DNA of 64,000 nt, taken from positions 9,064,587 through 9,128,586 of the forward strand of contig CM028931.1 in the NCBI GenBank assembly GCA_016801845.1, written 5' to 3'. Position 1 is the first letter of the stretch; each line of letters opens with the position of its first letter. The position numbers were made by a program, and so were the translations under genes. Under the pieces are notes generated by a model. The model had not been told where the DNA came from, made no database searches, and was given only the letters and a program-made list of their open reading frames with translations. This DNA is from Polydactylus sextarius. Taxonomy: Eukaryota; Chordata; Actinopteri; Polynemidae. Shown here in pieces: positions 21,578 to 34,545 of the stretch.

Positions 21578-21721
21578 CGCCAGGGGGTGAGACGTCGCTG
21601 CAGGAGTTGATAATGTGTGTAAATACAAAAAAAAAAAGAAAAAAAGATCAAAAACTGGTACGTTATCATTCCACGGGCTGTAAATAATGACTCAAACCCC
21701 CAGAATGCACTGCAGCAGTGC

Positions 21722-21754
21722 TTCTCTCTCTCTCTCTCTATCTATCTCTCTCTC
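21722..21754. repeat. (CT)n/(TATC) microsatellite
   Basis: CT dinucleotides with a short TATC interruption, in the BAG5 3' UTR. Confidence 0.9.
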
Positions 21755-22334
21755 GTCTCTTCGTGGTGGTGGTGGTAGTCGTGGCCGACCCTGCTGAGCT
21801 GAGAAGTCAACAACTGAACTCCTTTTTGTGAAACACACATTAGTTTTGTTTTTATTTTTAATTTTTGACTGACGTGTGTGCGTGAGCATGCGAGCTGTCG
21901 TCGTCGCGTTCGATCCCGCTCTCGACAGATCAATCTGCGCGAGGCGAGGACGAGGACGGAGACTCGACGCCGGATCCGTTCAGCCGAGCAGGCGGCGAAG
22001 GTGAAGCGGCCCCGAAGCGTCAGCTGGCGCCGAGGACGAGCGATCTGTGTTTAAACAGAAGTGTAATTAGAGACGAGAGGAAGGTCACCTCCTCTCCTGC
22101 CTGGACCCCGTTTTTCCACTCTAGCGCTCGGTCCGAGTCTTTGGTACCGATCCAATCAAATCCATTAAAAAACAAAAACAAAGCTACAAAACCTGCTGCG
22201 GATTTTAACCCTTTAGAGACGACTAGATCAGATTTGAATTTCTGAGACGTTTTATCAACATGATCAACATGTATCAAATACAAAAATAAAATATATTTAT
22301 GTATATATATATATATATATATATGTGCAAAAAA

Positions 22335-22500
22335 TTATTATTTTTGTTATTCTAAAATAAATATATTAAATAATTTAAAACAATAATAAAATAAAATGAT
22401 AATAAAATAAATACTATAATATTATTATAGTATTTATTGTAAATATATATTTATTTTAGAATGACAAAAAATAATAAAAAAATATTTTTTTTATAAAAAA
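22335..22500. repeat. AT-rich foldback (potential cruciform)
   Basis: TTATTCTAAAATAAATATAT near 22350 is inverted near 22447-22466 (ATATATTTATTTTAGAATGA). At the centre, AATACTATAATATTATTATA and the following GTATTTATT also fold on themselves. The sequence contains almost no G or C. Confidence 0.75.
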
Positions 22501-23127
22501 AAATGATTGAACTGAATCAAATTAAAATTTAATTTAATCATTTTTTTTATTTTACTTTTATATTTGATACATGATCAACACGGACTAAATACAAAAATAC
22601 GCTAAAAATAAATAAATAATAAGGCTAAAAAAAAATGTAATCAACTAAATAAACATTTTTTTTTTTTTTTGGATTTATTATTATTTATTTTTTTTGCAAA
22701 GGGTTAAAGTCGACGGTGAAACTACGAGCAGGACGTTGGAGGTGTTCGGTTCGATGGCGCTCGTCTATAAATGGATCAGAGAGGAAGAGGAAGAGGAGCA
22801 GAGGCGAATTTTTTATTTTATTTATTTTTTTTTTTTTTTTGCTGTCGCTGCTGCTTTCGGTTTTTTTTTCCCTTGTTCCTACTGAAGGAGGAGGAACATG
22901 TCCCTGAGGATGAGGAAGAGGAGGAAGAATTGACACATCAAGGCTGAAGCTCCTGAAGTTGACGGAGCTTTCTAGAAACTACTCCGAGCTGCTGCTGCTG
23001 CTGCTTTTTTTTATTTTATTTTATTTTTATTTGTTCTGAGACGACAGCGGCGGCGGCGGCGGAGTCCAAAATCTCTGTGCCTTTTATTTTCACCCTTCCC
23101 TTTGAACCGGTTTGTTTGCAGCGACTG

Positions 23128-23133
23128 AATAAA
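23128..23133 (+). terminator. Probable BAG5 polyadenylation signal
   Basis: AATAAA followed 20-60 bases later by T-rich and GTTTTGTTTTG sequence. Confidence 0.45.
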
Positions 23134-23190
23134 GAAACAAGCAGCTGCTCGGTTTTTTTTTTTTGTTTTGTTTTGTTTCGTTTAGTTTGG

Positions 23191-25865
23191 TTTTTAAGAA
23201 ACGAATCAACGCACAAGAATGAGGAGAAACTGAAGCGCTGAATGTGTTTTTACAGAAAGCACCTTGGCCACTGTCGCCACTGGAAATTTGCACTATTTTA
23301 CTACAAATTGAGGCTTTTTTTAATTTATTTTTCTTTTCTTTTATTCCCCTCAATCGGTATTTTCTCCCTTCACACTGCAAACATCCTCAGCGAGAGGAAA
23401 TCAAATAACTAAACAGGATAATTAACTGAGGAAACGACCCACCAGCTTCCTGTTTTCGTTGTTTCCGACTGAAATATCAGCGAAACGATCGCGTTTCATT
23501 CAGAAGTTTCATTTTTGACGTTTTTGTTTCGCCGTTTTTCCAAGATGGACGACGAGACAAGCCTCAAAAGTGAAACCAAAACGTCTCTCATCTCCCCCTG
23601 GCGGCTGACTCACCTCCCGCTGTTAGATCGGAAACAAAACGATCAAATTTCGATAAGTTTTGGCCAAAAAAGTCACGATTCGCTCTTTGCGATTGGTCGA
23701 ACAAAACGGCCACAGGAAGTGGAAACAGTCGTCCAGTCATTTTTCTGAGACTTTGAGGAATTTGAAACAGCTTTGATCTGTGAAACAAATCACATAAACT
23801 TAAAATATGTGACGATACTGTTCCGGTCCCTTTTAGTGTCTTTAAGCCGTTTTGGTTTCGCTGGCAACTCTAATATCTAATGAGAAAACAAGGTAAAAAA
23901 TTAAATCACTTAACTGTGGTTAAAAGGCAAAACTTGAGAAGAGAAACTGCAGCTTCGACAAGTTTTTTAACGTCTATGTTTCCATGACAATTTGGCCAAA
24001 GCTACTAGAGGCAGTTAAAATAGAGAAAAGTGTCGTTTCATCTAATTTAGGGTCAATGAAGGTCTGAAATAATATCGATAAAAGCAAGTTATTATTATAC
24101 ATCCTCCTGGAAAGTGCTGAAAGATATTATATCTACAGCGATAAATAAATCTGACTTTGTAAACCCTCAATGTTTCTCAATATTTCAGTTTTCATCCAGC
24201 CTGAACAAGAAGTCCCGAAAGTGTTCAGAAAAATAGATTAACAATGAAATGTAAAAGTGTAGAAACTGTAACAAACTTAACAAACCCAGGGTTTAAATCA
24301 CCACTAATACGAGCCCAACTCCCCCTCGAGACGTTATCTAACCGTTGTTTGTTTTTTTTAACCACTAATAAAGTCTAACCACTAATAAAGCTCAAAATAT
24401 CACTTCACTTCAGCAGCAGCATGAATAGGGTCCCTACACATAAACTGAAGTACTGATAACTTAGTAAGTGTTTGTTTTCATAACAGCTGGTAGTGAAGGG
24501 TGTTCCCGATCCAGCAGATTCATCATTTTCCTAAAACAACAGGAGGAGGTGAGCTGGAACAACATGAGTGGTGTTATCTCAGAGACACTAAATTTAAGAT
24601 TAGTTTGGAAGTTTTCCAACAGTCTTTCGCGTCGGTTGTTTGCAGTGTGAACGCACAATTAATGAATAAACAAAAAAGGTCAAACGTGATTAAATCAACA
24701 AAGTCGAAGCAAATCTATCAGTATTTTGTTTCTCTTCCCCTCTCCCCGACACGCACGGTGGTTTTTATCTACGTAGAGCTGCTGTTGGGTGAAAAAATAA
24801 AGTGTTTTCTGGCACAAAGCCTTCAGTTCGGCCCCGCCGGGCACAGAGCTGAGTCATACGGGAGAAAATGAGATTAAACAGCGTTCGGTAAAAACATCGT
24901 CTGGCTGCCTGGCTGTTTGTCGCAGCAGATGCTTTCTCACAGCGAAACCTTATGCTCTCAGACCAAACAACCACGGACACACCTTAAAGTCCACACGCTC
25001 CTTTTTATATGCAGTATTATCAACAACAAAAGAATAAAAATCCACCTCCGATTCTTCCTTTATCATTAATCAGCAGTTTTACACTGACGAAATGTTTATT
25101 TATTTTATTTTTTTTTGTTTGTTTGTTTGTTTTTCCTTCAGTCTTCGTCTCAGATCTTTGTATTTTTATTAATTTTATTCAGTATTAATGACATTTACGG
25201 CAAATATACAAATTTATACTCTGCGTTGGGAAAAATTTTAACTCGAAAAAGATGAAATGGCGACAAAAGTTTTTTCTAAAAAAAAAAAAAAAAAAAAATA
25301 ATAATAACCAAACGAATCCTTCGGTTTCCACTAAAATATGTCACGGCTGCTCCTCTGACCACTGTGCTGTTTGTGTGTGTGTGTGTGAACTCATATAATT
25401 AAAAATATATATATATTATCAGAAAAGATTCACATCAGAGAAGCTGAAATCATATTTTCCTTTAAAATAAATAAAACTCGACACCAATCACTTTTAAAAA
25501 AAATCTCAAATAATCGTCACAAATCAAGTAAAATCCACTTTGCTGTATTTGTCCGTTTTTTTGTAGTGATTTTTTTTTATAGAAAGGAAAAAAAAAAACA
25601 ACCTTGCATGAGCGTGAACGTTCAAAGTTCGTACAGAAACCAGATTCTCATTCACACGCAAAATCCCCTAAAACGTCTGTAAATTACAAAAAAAAAACAA
25701 CACTGGTTTTTAAATCAAAACAGGAGGAAACAGTTCAAATTGTTTGGGGGAGGGACTATTTTCTGCTGCGGATTAAAATCTCATTTGGTGCTTTAGTGAT
25801 TAATCGTGAGCAGCAGTTTGTATTTATTGTTGATTTTATAGAAAATATCACCATAATTATGCTTT
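23191..25865. other. Gene-free DNA downstream of BAG5
   Basis: It contains A/T tracts, a GTTT repeat near 25110-25132, and a family A half-copy at 24285-24540. No ORF resembles a known protein. Confidence 0.55.
24285..24540. mobile_element. Family A foldback MITE, half copy A3
   Basis: Arm with ACTCCCCCTCGAG, AACCACTAATAAAGCTCAAA, CACTTCACTTCAGCAGCAGC and CAGCAGATTCATCATTTTCC, with a small duplication of AACCACTAATAAAG near 24360. Confidence 0.8.
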
Positions 25866-25872
25866 AAAGCCG

Positions 25873-26711
25873 AGTTCACGCTGGTCGACTTTACCGACGA
25901 TTTGTCTCAACAAGCTGGTCTGAGACCTGTAGTGTTCACACTACAAGACTTGTCAGTGATTGACTCCCGATCACACCGTGACGTCACCAAACTCTACGTC
26001 TGGTCACGTGAACTAGACAGGATGTAGCTGCTGCTTCTCACCGTGATTTACAGCCATTAGAGGCGTTAGATGTAAAAACACATTAAAAAACGCTCTTACT
26101 CATTGATCAGATCCTCCAGGATTTAATGACGTTACAATCACAACTATTAACACTAATTCAACCAATCATTGTGGATATTCCTGAGGTCTTTGACTGGTGA
26201 CTACCTATAGCAGCTACAGTCAAGGAGACTGGACTTACACATTAAAAACTAATGTTATGATGGAAACTGTTACTAAACCAGCGTGTAAACATCACCATGG
26301 CAACACGCTGATTTTCATGGTGGGGCTGAAATCAGCAGCAGACCTCCCCGGTACCGGGTAACATCTGGATCAGACGCGGGGAGTTTGTAGAAAGTGAAAA
26401 TGAAACAAAAAGCGTTAAAACGTCAGACTTTTAAACGTGGTTGTGAGTGAATCAGTGAGACGGCAGCAGCATTTATCTCACATCCCTCCTCTGATTGGCC
26501 GTCGCTCTTTGTCAGTCTCTTCAGACTCCTCCAGTTTTCTAACATGACAGATCCAGTCCCGGTCTCAGACCAGGTCCCGACGGCCTCTGATGGAGTCGTT
26601 AGGGCTGTTGACACATTATGATCATTAACTGATGATTCACCAACCATCAGAGGACCAAGTCCACCAGACACCACCACTGGAGATCGATGGTGAAGTCGAC
26701 TGGTGTCAACT
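25873..26711 (+). mobile_element. Family B TIR element, longest copy B2
   Basis: The left end AGTTCACGCTGGTCGACTTT and the reverse complement of the right end, AGTTGACACCAGTCGACTTC, form an imperfect inverted repeat. The element is about 840 bp with no transposase. Its 3' two-thirds (from about 26124) are almost identical to 49415-50000. The minus-strand ORF of about 80 codons shared by the two copies reflects copy identity and matches no protein I know. Confidence 0.8.
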
Positions 26712-27850
26712 AGGATTTAACAGTTTTACTACAGTTTCTAAAGCTGATTGCTGATTCTAAAAACTACCGTGTAGAAACAGTGACACGAGACTTCAGACTG
26801 ACAGATGGGTACATGTGCAATAACTGTTAATCCGTCCGAGTCCAGTATTCAAACACTCTCTCTCTTTGCTCTCGATTCCCTCAACGCACCGTCGGACCAC
26901 GACGAGTCCATTAGCGGAGACTTTTAAAAGATTCAGATCCAGCGGGTTTTTATTTAAAGACCAGCTTTACATTTACGGCGAGAAACGCGGAGAGAGCTTT
27001 GCGTCGAGATATAAGAGGTTTAAAGGTTTATTCTCCTTCTCCTGACCGAATGTAGTCGCTGAGGAATGTTTTGTCTTCGTGTTTCATCATCGAACCAAAG
27101 TTGATTTCGATAAAGTTTAAAAGGTCAGAAGCAGAAAAAAAAAAAGATCTTCCTTATTTTATTTAAGCACTTTTTGAAAACAAAATATTGTTTGTCTCTT
27201 TGAAGTCACTCTAAGTTATTTTTTTTTAAATTCTTATTCTAAATTTATTCCATTTATTTTGTTTTCTTAAGTCGCCTTTAACTGCGTTGATTGTGACACG
27301 GGCTTTTGCTGTTTCTCCTCCGAGACACGCTTGTATTTAAAAAAACGAAAAAAAAAAAAAAACAATTAAATAATGATAATTAAAAAAAAAAAAAAACTAA
27401 TTTGTGTGAATGCTTTATGGATGGTTGTGTTTTGAATTTGTATTCCCACTTCAAAAAAAAAAAAAAAAAAAAACTAAAACTAAAATAAAGACGGCGTGTC
27501 TTGATCAGTGTTATGTTCGTGTGTTTTTCTTTTCAAATTCTCTCCAGAGGGAAGTTGAAGAACTTACAATACCATCACAAGCTTCACAAACTTAAAATAA
27601 AATCGCCACTCGAGGCTATTTTTAAGAAAACGTACAGTATCTCTCACCCGCCAGGCTCGATAAAAGACATTTCACGCGACACGAACTCGACGCCTGCTGC
27701 TGATGGACGTTAAAAATTTAGCTGACTCTTGTGTTTTAGCTCAGGTAGGAGGGAGGTTAGTGTCGATGACAGGAAGTAGTTACACAACAGTTATGACACA
27801 AAACTTGATCAGACGTTCGTCTGGAGCGACTATGTTTTGTTGGTTAAAGA

Positions 27851-28657
27851 TTAAAGGTGAACTCTGTCACATTTAAACATATATCCTACTGTTAGAGTCT
27901 TTGATTAATGTCAGTTGACTAAAAAATGAATTAAATAGTTGCTACGTTAGTAGAGATGTGGTGGTAGTGGTGAGTCTGACCAGGCAGCTAAAAAAGCTAA
28001 GTGAATGGGGCAGATTTCTAATGTTATGGCTGAACATCTCTTTCTAAACCCTGTTCAACAACAACCAGGAGTCTCACCAACATAACACTATGTCTGTTTA
28101 ACTCAGTAGTGGTAAAGAAACAGTAGAAAACAAGTGTTTAATCAGGTCGTCACAAACCTCTGTTGGTTTGTGACACATTCATCAAAGTCCAAAAGAGTCG
28201 ATTGCGGAACTTGCGATGTTGTTTCCTCAAAAACTATGGTTGAACATTTTAATCATTATGACATTTACAATGAGTGTAACAACATGGAAACATCCTGTTT
28301 TTGTCTCTTATAATTTAGACCTATAAGATCGTAGCTGGCTCATATATTCTGTGGATAGTTGTCCATCCAACCAACAACAATCAACTCTTTTGGACTTTTT
28401 TTGTTATGTCATGTTGGTGAGACTCCTGGTTGTTGTTGAACAGGGTTTAGAAAGAGACGTTCAGCCTCTTTAGTGACACAAAAACATTAGAAATCTGCCC
28501 CATTCACTTAGTTTATCAGCTGCCTGGTCAGACTCACCACTACCACCACATCTCCACTAACGTAGCAACTATTTCTTTCATTTTTTTGTCAATTGACATT
28601 AACTCAAAGACTCTAACAGTAAAATATAGGTTCATATGTGACGTAGTTCACCTTTAA
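27851..28657. mobile_element. Foldback MITE, family C, complete copy C1
   Basis: The element begins TTAAAGGTGAACTCTGTCAC and ends with the inverse, TAGTTCACCTTTAA. Arms of about 250 bp (27851-28105 and 28400-28657) are inverted copies that share GTGAATGGGGCAGATTTCTA, GTCTGACCAGGCAGCT and ACAACAACCAGGAGTCTCAC. There is no coding capacity. The end sequence and the ATGGGGCAG word are shared with family A, so the two look related. Confidence 0.85.
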
Positions 28658-30760
28658 TCTTAGACCAACAAGATGATCTCAAAACTTTCACGAAAAAATG
28701 TCTTTAAATTTTACACAAACATCAAATTTGGGCAAAAAATGTTCACGTTTATTTTAAAATGAACTGATCAGGTCACTGTGACTTGGTTTTGTGACTTGTC
28801 ATGATATCCAAATTTGATTCAGTAGTTCAACTATCCTGAACGTCCAGTGCAGTTCACATCAGCAGATGCTTCCTGTCAACAATCACAGTTGGTGAAATTA
28901 TGAAATTAAAGCTCTAATATTATTTTAAGTAACATTTAAAGTTGCAGCCAATTAACCCTCGATGTGGCTAATTAACTCGAGACAAACATTTGTAATCAAC
29001 AGCCAGAAAATGAAAAACAACACAGAACTAGACATTAAAGACCCTGAAAGCTCAAGTCCCTCAACTGTTCTGGTTCCTCTGAGATACTGCACCGAGGTCG
29101 ATAAAGTTCAGATGTTTCTTGATTTTCTGACCTGTAGCGATTTCACCGATTCCCAGTGATGATGACATCAGGGAGGAAACTGGACCGGGACGCGACCACA
29201 GTCACGTTTTTTCCGACCGCCTCCGCAGATCGACTCCGCGTGACCTTTCACACCGAGTCGCTTCCAGCTGAAGCTGAAGCTCACGTCCGCTCGGTCCTTC
29301 ACCGTCAGCTGGCGATGAACCGAGCAGTCGTTTCCCCTTCAGGTCGGAGGTTTTCTCTACATTTTCTTTTCTTTTTTGGGATTCAGCTGCTGTTGTTCAT
29401 CGACAGGGTTTGAGAGTTAGTGAAACGGAAAAAGGCAGAATAATTTCCTGGACTGCCACATTGATTTCTTTTTATTTTGCCCTCAGAAGCGGCGCCAGAC
29501 TACTTTCTGGAGGGATACTGAGTAAGTGGGTTTAATCTGCTTAATAATTATCAAAGACGGGCTGATGTTACTGAGACTAATGGATAGACTTATGAAACAT
29601 ACAGAAATTATTAGTTTGATTCCCAACATCACTTTTGGGACTGGATTCAGTGACTATATATATATTTCACAACCTATCCCATGATTCATTGCAGTGAAAA
29701 TGATGTTTGTGATGGACGTTAAAGGGTACCGGGGTTGTTGAGTGGAGGAGAACGTTTTCATCCTTACCAGGCGTCGTCAAACAGACGTGTCAGACCGTCG
29801 GACGTCCAGATCTTCGTAGACCAGGTCGTCGGAAAGAAGCAGCTTCAGTCAACTGAAAGACGTTTATGTCTTCGACGCAGACTGGATGAAAACAAAAAAA
29901 AAGTATCAAATATCACTAAAATATCATTACACATTTGCATTACAAAAAGTGTAATGGAAACACTTCATATTTTTTAAGTATTTGCACATCACTGGCAGTA
30001 GCGGCGATCGAGATCGCCATGGAAACGCAAGATGCTTTCGTCTGTGACATCCCAAGATGAGATTTTACGAGAAATCCTTCAACCTTCACTCCAAAACGGT
30101 TCACGTCAACCGATTCAGATATTTCAATCTGGACCAGCGTAGCAGATCATCAGCCGACAGATGCTGCATCGCCATGGCGACGATATGATGAGACAATAGC
30201 TCAAAAATTATTTATTATAAGTTTCTCTTCAGCTTTAAAACAACCTTTAAAAACCAAACTCCTGTACGTCACTAGACAGCTTTAAGATGAATCCTAAACG
30301 TTATCCTCCAGCTGCAGATGTTCCCCTGACGTTTATTTCTGGTAGAACCACTCGCCTTGTGTCTGAGGCTGTTACGCGTCTTCTCCAGAGGAAACCTGTA
30401 ATTTTCCTGCATCCAAGCGACGACTGAGGAGATAATGAAGAAGCTTATTTTGTCTTCGTGAGCAGTGGTTGTTAACCTGGAGGAGCTACACAAAACTACA
30501 TCTGTGTCTTCACAGTTGTTTTTCCTTTAGGATAATTTAAAACGAGTGTCATTGGTATAAAACGTGGTAAAAATGACTGATGGACGCCATATTTAAACTG
30601 GGCCGTCGAGAAAGAAGACGTCATTAAATAAGTGGTAAACAACGTCACTTTACTTTATTTTGATAGGTAAAGACCAAAAATGATTGGGAAGACTTGACCT
30701 GTAAGGTTAGTTACAGAGTTAGATCTTTAGATCAAACTCCTCTGAAGAAAACGTAAAAGA
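28658..30760. other. Gene-free DNA
   Basis: Unique-looking sequence with no repeat family, RNA gene or coding signal that I can support. Short ORFs at 28962-29413 and 29735-29977 have no recognisable motifs. Confidence 0.5.
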
Positions 30761-30788
30761 AATGTAAAGCTTTAGGTTCGTTGTAGTT

Positions 30789-31321
30789 GCTTTGTGTTTA
30801 GCTTTAATGGTTGTTTACGCACAAAGACCATCTAAATTGCTATTGGACAGAAAATAAACCAACAAAAAAAAAAAAAACAAACTGGTAGCTAAAGTAGCTA
30901 ATGTTGGCTAAAACTCTGTTAGCTTTAGCTTTGCTGATGTTAGCTTTGCAATTCTGTAAAGAATTGTAGCATAAACCTAATAATTATAATTATAATAATA
31001 ATGACAATATTTTTCTGATGTTACCTTGAACATGGTTTTTTAAAAATTACACATATTAGCAAAAAAGCTGATAGCTAACGTAAGCTAAAAGTCTCAGTTA
31101 GCTTTAGCTACAGCTACACTGATGTTAGCTTCTCGTGTAGCTTTAAATATTAGGTCCTAGTTGCTGTGAGACGGAAAAGAAACCACAAACAGCAAAAGAT
31201 GACAGTTTATGTTAAGCAGAAGTTAAACCAAAACAACCAAAGACGTTTGCTAAATTTAGCTAACAATTAGCCACAATAGCCTTAGCTGTGGCTTGGCTAA
31301 CGTTAGCCCTTCGTGTTAGCT
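30789..31321. repeat. Duplicated block, copy 1, rich in GCTAAC/GTTAGC
   Basis: It is shared with 33051-33553 in the same order and orientation: TTTGTGTTTAGCTTTAA, CACAAAGACCAT, AGCTAACGTAAGCTAAAAGT, CTCAGTTAGCTTTAGCTACA, AATAGGTCCTAGTTGCT-like and TAGCCCTTCGTG. The two copies are about 2.25 kb apart. Confidence 0.85.
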
Positions 31322-31329
31322 AAAAGTCT

Positions 31330-32950
31330 CCGTTAGCTTTAGCTGCAGCTTCACTGATGTTAGCGTTAAAATTCTGGAACTATTCTATGTTGAACGGAAA
31401 ATAAACCTAATAATAATAATAATAATGACAAAATCTTTTTTTTTCGGGTCTGAACATAGCTTATAAAATGACACATATTAGCAAAAAAAAAAAAAAAAAG
31501 CTGAGAGCTAACGTAGCTAACGCTGGCTAAAGCTCTCAGTTAGCTTCACTGATTAATGAGAAAATGAAGCTCTAAGACACTAGTTTATGTCCGTTTTTTG
31601 TGCTTTTATTTCATATTTTCTCTCATCTTTGCTTTATATAAAATAAATGAAATATATGTATATATATTAGGAGTATATAGAAGTATAAAGTGGTGTATAA
31701 CGCCGGAGGTGAAAAAGAAGTTTACTTACTGAAAACCTTCTTGCTCCAAAGTCTGCTGGATTGTTTTGTAGCCTCTGGTCTTTTTTATTTTATTTTATTT
31801 TTTTTTTTAAATGGAGCTGGTGAAAAAAAAAAATAAAAAAAAATAAAATGTCTCACCAGGAACTGCAGTGTTGTTATGTTTCCTCACACAGCCACCAGAG
31901 GGCACCACACCCTCAGCTCTCTGCAGGGTGGTGTTTGGACATATCTGGTTCTGGGTGAGGCTCCAACCACACAAACACATAAAACACATCAACACACACA
32001 CACAGTGTTGGTGGCAGAAGACAGTGGCATGTTTGAGCTCCGCGAGGACGCCGTGCTGTTGCGTAACGCCGCAACACGGAGGTGATAAACACTGCATGGA
32101 TCACCACAACAACGTCAACACTGACGGGAAGCAAAGACCTTAATGAGATTTTGATGAAGAATAGTCACCATTCAGTGTCTGTGAAAGTCTTGAGGATGTT
32201 TTCCACAGGAAACACAAGAGATTTAAACATCCTGACTTGAATATTTCATCTCCATAAAGAGCCACTAACTACTTTAAGGTGTTACTTTGTGTTTAACTAA
32301 TTAAGTTGCACAACAGTTTAAATCTGCAATTATCTTATTCTGTATGGTGTTTTATAGGGAAATGGTAACAAGATAATCCATTTTAGCATAAAAATATTAA
32401 TTGTAACATCTCATCGTATCAGACACCTACTCACCAGAAGAACAACATTGGCTCCAATGTGAAGAGAGAAACTCTGGGAAATAACATCAAATCAAATGGA
32501 GAACACCTGTGTTAGGTCATGCAAGTGCACATGGGAAATGTAGTTTATTATAATTGTTGACCCAAAGGTTTTCATTTTTTGCTAAAAGAAAAAAAAACAA
32601 AAAATACACCAGAATGATTAATCGTGAATCAAAATGGTCAATTAATTTTGTGCTTAATCATTAAAAATTGGATAAATATAAATAAATAAATAAAAAGTTA
32701 TAATTTTGCCTTTTATTTATATAAAAAAAATCATTCAACATTGGACAAAAAAAGAAAACTAACATCAAAAGATGGCAGCTAACATTGGCTAACATCCACA
32801 ATTAGCTTTAGCAATAGCGTCACTGATGTTAGCTTTCATATACAATTCTGTAACTATTTAATGTTTATTAGAAAATAAACCTAAATAACAACAATAATAA
32901 TAATAAAATGATGCTACCTTGAACATAGATTTTAAAATAATACATAAAAA
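31330..32950. other. Sequence between the duplicated blocks
   Basis: It contains further GCTAAC-type words at 31500-31560 and 32770-32840 and an A-rich stretch with AATAATAATAATGA near 31410 and 32890, which is also in the duplicated unit. Segment 31860-32150 is less repetitive. No gene is recognised. Confidence 0.5.
31891..31908 (+). promoter_or_regulatory. CTCF-like motif
   Basis: GCCACCAGAGGGCACCAC fits the CTCF core closely on the plus strand. It is one of the better matches in the window, by eye. Confidence 0.45.
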
Positions 32951-33050
32951 ATCCTGTAACTCACTAACAAAACAAGTTAACAAAAGAAGCTAGCTAGCTA
33001 ATGTTGGCTAACAGTCATAATTAGCTTCAGCTTTAAGTTTGTTGTTGTTA

Positions 33051-33553
33051 GCTTTGTGTTTAGCTTTAACGATTGTTTACACACAAAGACCATGTAAATT
33101 GTTATTGGTGAGAAAATAAACCGACCAACAAAACAAACAAAAAAGCTGATAGCTAGAGAAGCTAATGTTGGCTAAATCTCTCAGTTAGCTTTAGCTATAG
33201 CTTTGCTGGTATTAGCTTTACAATTCTGGAACTATTACTAACTTTTTCTGATATCAACTTGAATATAGTTTTTAAAATTACACGTATTAGCAAAAAATCT
33301 GATAGCTAACGTAAGCTAAAAGTCTCAGTTAGCTTTAGCTACAGCTTCACTGATGTTAGCTTCTCGTGTAGCTTCAAATAATAGGTCCTAGTTGCTCTGA
33401 GATGGAAAAGAAACCACAAAGAGCAAAAGATGTTACCATTTTATGCTGAACAGAAGTTAAACCAAAACTACCAAAGATGTTGGCTTAATTTAGCTAACAA
33501 TTAGCCACCAATAGCTTTAACTGGTTTTGCTAATGTTAGCCCTTCGTGCTAGC
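33051..33553. repeat. Duplicated block, copy 2
   Basis: Second member of the pair with 30789-31321. The two differ by scattered substitutions and small indels. Confidence 0.85.
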
Positions 33554-33559
33554 TGTTTA

Positions 33560-34545
33560 AATTCTGTGTTTTATCAAGTGTGCTGGTTGGAAATAAAGGA
33601 AGCAACAGCGACGGTGGATAGTTTTCACTTTGTTTTTGTTTTAAGAAACAGAGGAACAAGCTGACAGTCAAACAAGGACACGGTCACATCAGAAACATGC
33701 AGCAAACCACCAGCTTTAATTTATCCTCTCAGACCGTTTACAGCTGTTTTTTATCGACTTAACTTAACATAGAGATAAACATGTAACTAATAACAACAAT
33801 AATAATAGTGCAGAGGGTGGTGCAGAGCCTGAGGGTGCATACTGAATTCCTTTTAATAAACAATGTGATGTTTTTCTGCTTTTCGCCATTTAAAAATAGA
33901 CACAACATGGTGAACGGGGAGGGTGGGAGATGCAGAGACTGCCTGAGGAGGACAGTGTGTGGTCAGATCAGATGTGTGGAGGGTTATGTCATGCAGTATG
34001 CAGCAGGATCCCCAGCTCTGTCAGCAGTGCAGCGGTGCAGAAACCGAGGAGGAGGTGGAGGAGCGTTATGTAATACTCTCCGAGCCTCTTCGCCGGGTGA
34101 GAAAAGCCTGCGTCGATTAGCGTAAAGATGCCATAACAACAGAGCTGAAGGGGCTGGGGGGAGTTGCAATAAAACGGTTTTATAATCTGTTTGACCTGAA
34201 TGGCAGATACGATACAACGACCTCCAGCAGCAGGGAAATTGATTTAGTGAGTTTGACATTGGTTTGAGTTCAACCTTATGTGGGGACACTGGTGAAACAC
34301 AAGCCTGTTATCAACAAGACAGAATTAAACCACAGCCTGACCCAAACCACCTCCCAACGAGGAAGTGGCACCGAATAAAACCATTTAGCCTAAATATGAC
34401 TGTTACTGTTAGCAACTAGAGGTCATTTATAACAGCGCTTAAAAAAAAGTTAGTTACAGTAAAAAATAAAGCATTTTGCTAATAAAAAGTATTTTGCAGT
34501 CTGAAATGTAACCACCTCCTTTTGTAGTGTTTTAATGTGATTCAC
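33560..34545. other. Gene-free DNA
   Basis: A GC-richer patch at 33900-34130 carries overlapping ORFs on both strands with no recognisable domain. Nothing else is supported. Confidence 0.5.

Larger units (their letters stand above)
21530..23190 (+). other. bag5: BAG5 3' UTR (probable)
   Basis: It runs from the stop to a probable poly(A) signal AATAAA at 23128-23133, which is followed by a T- and GTTTT-rich stretch typical of a downstream element. It includes a CT microsatellite at 21722-21754 and the AT-rich foldback at 22335-22500. An earlier AATAAA at 22285-22290 could give a shorter form. Confidence 0.45.

Noticed and set aside
20963..21628. 221-codon ORF on the minus strand across BAG5 exon B
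   Set aside because: Antisense shadow. The Ser-Gly tail comes from the hexamer repeat after the stop.
26423..26677. ORF of about 80 codons repeated in both family B copies (also 49712-50134) as a possible transposon protein
   Set aside because: It has no transposase or DNA-binding motif. The identity is explained by recent copying of the whole element.
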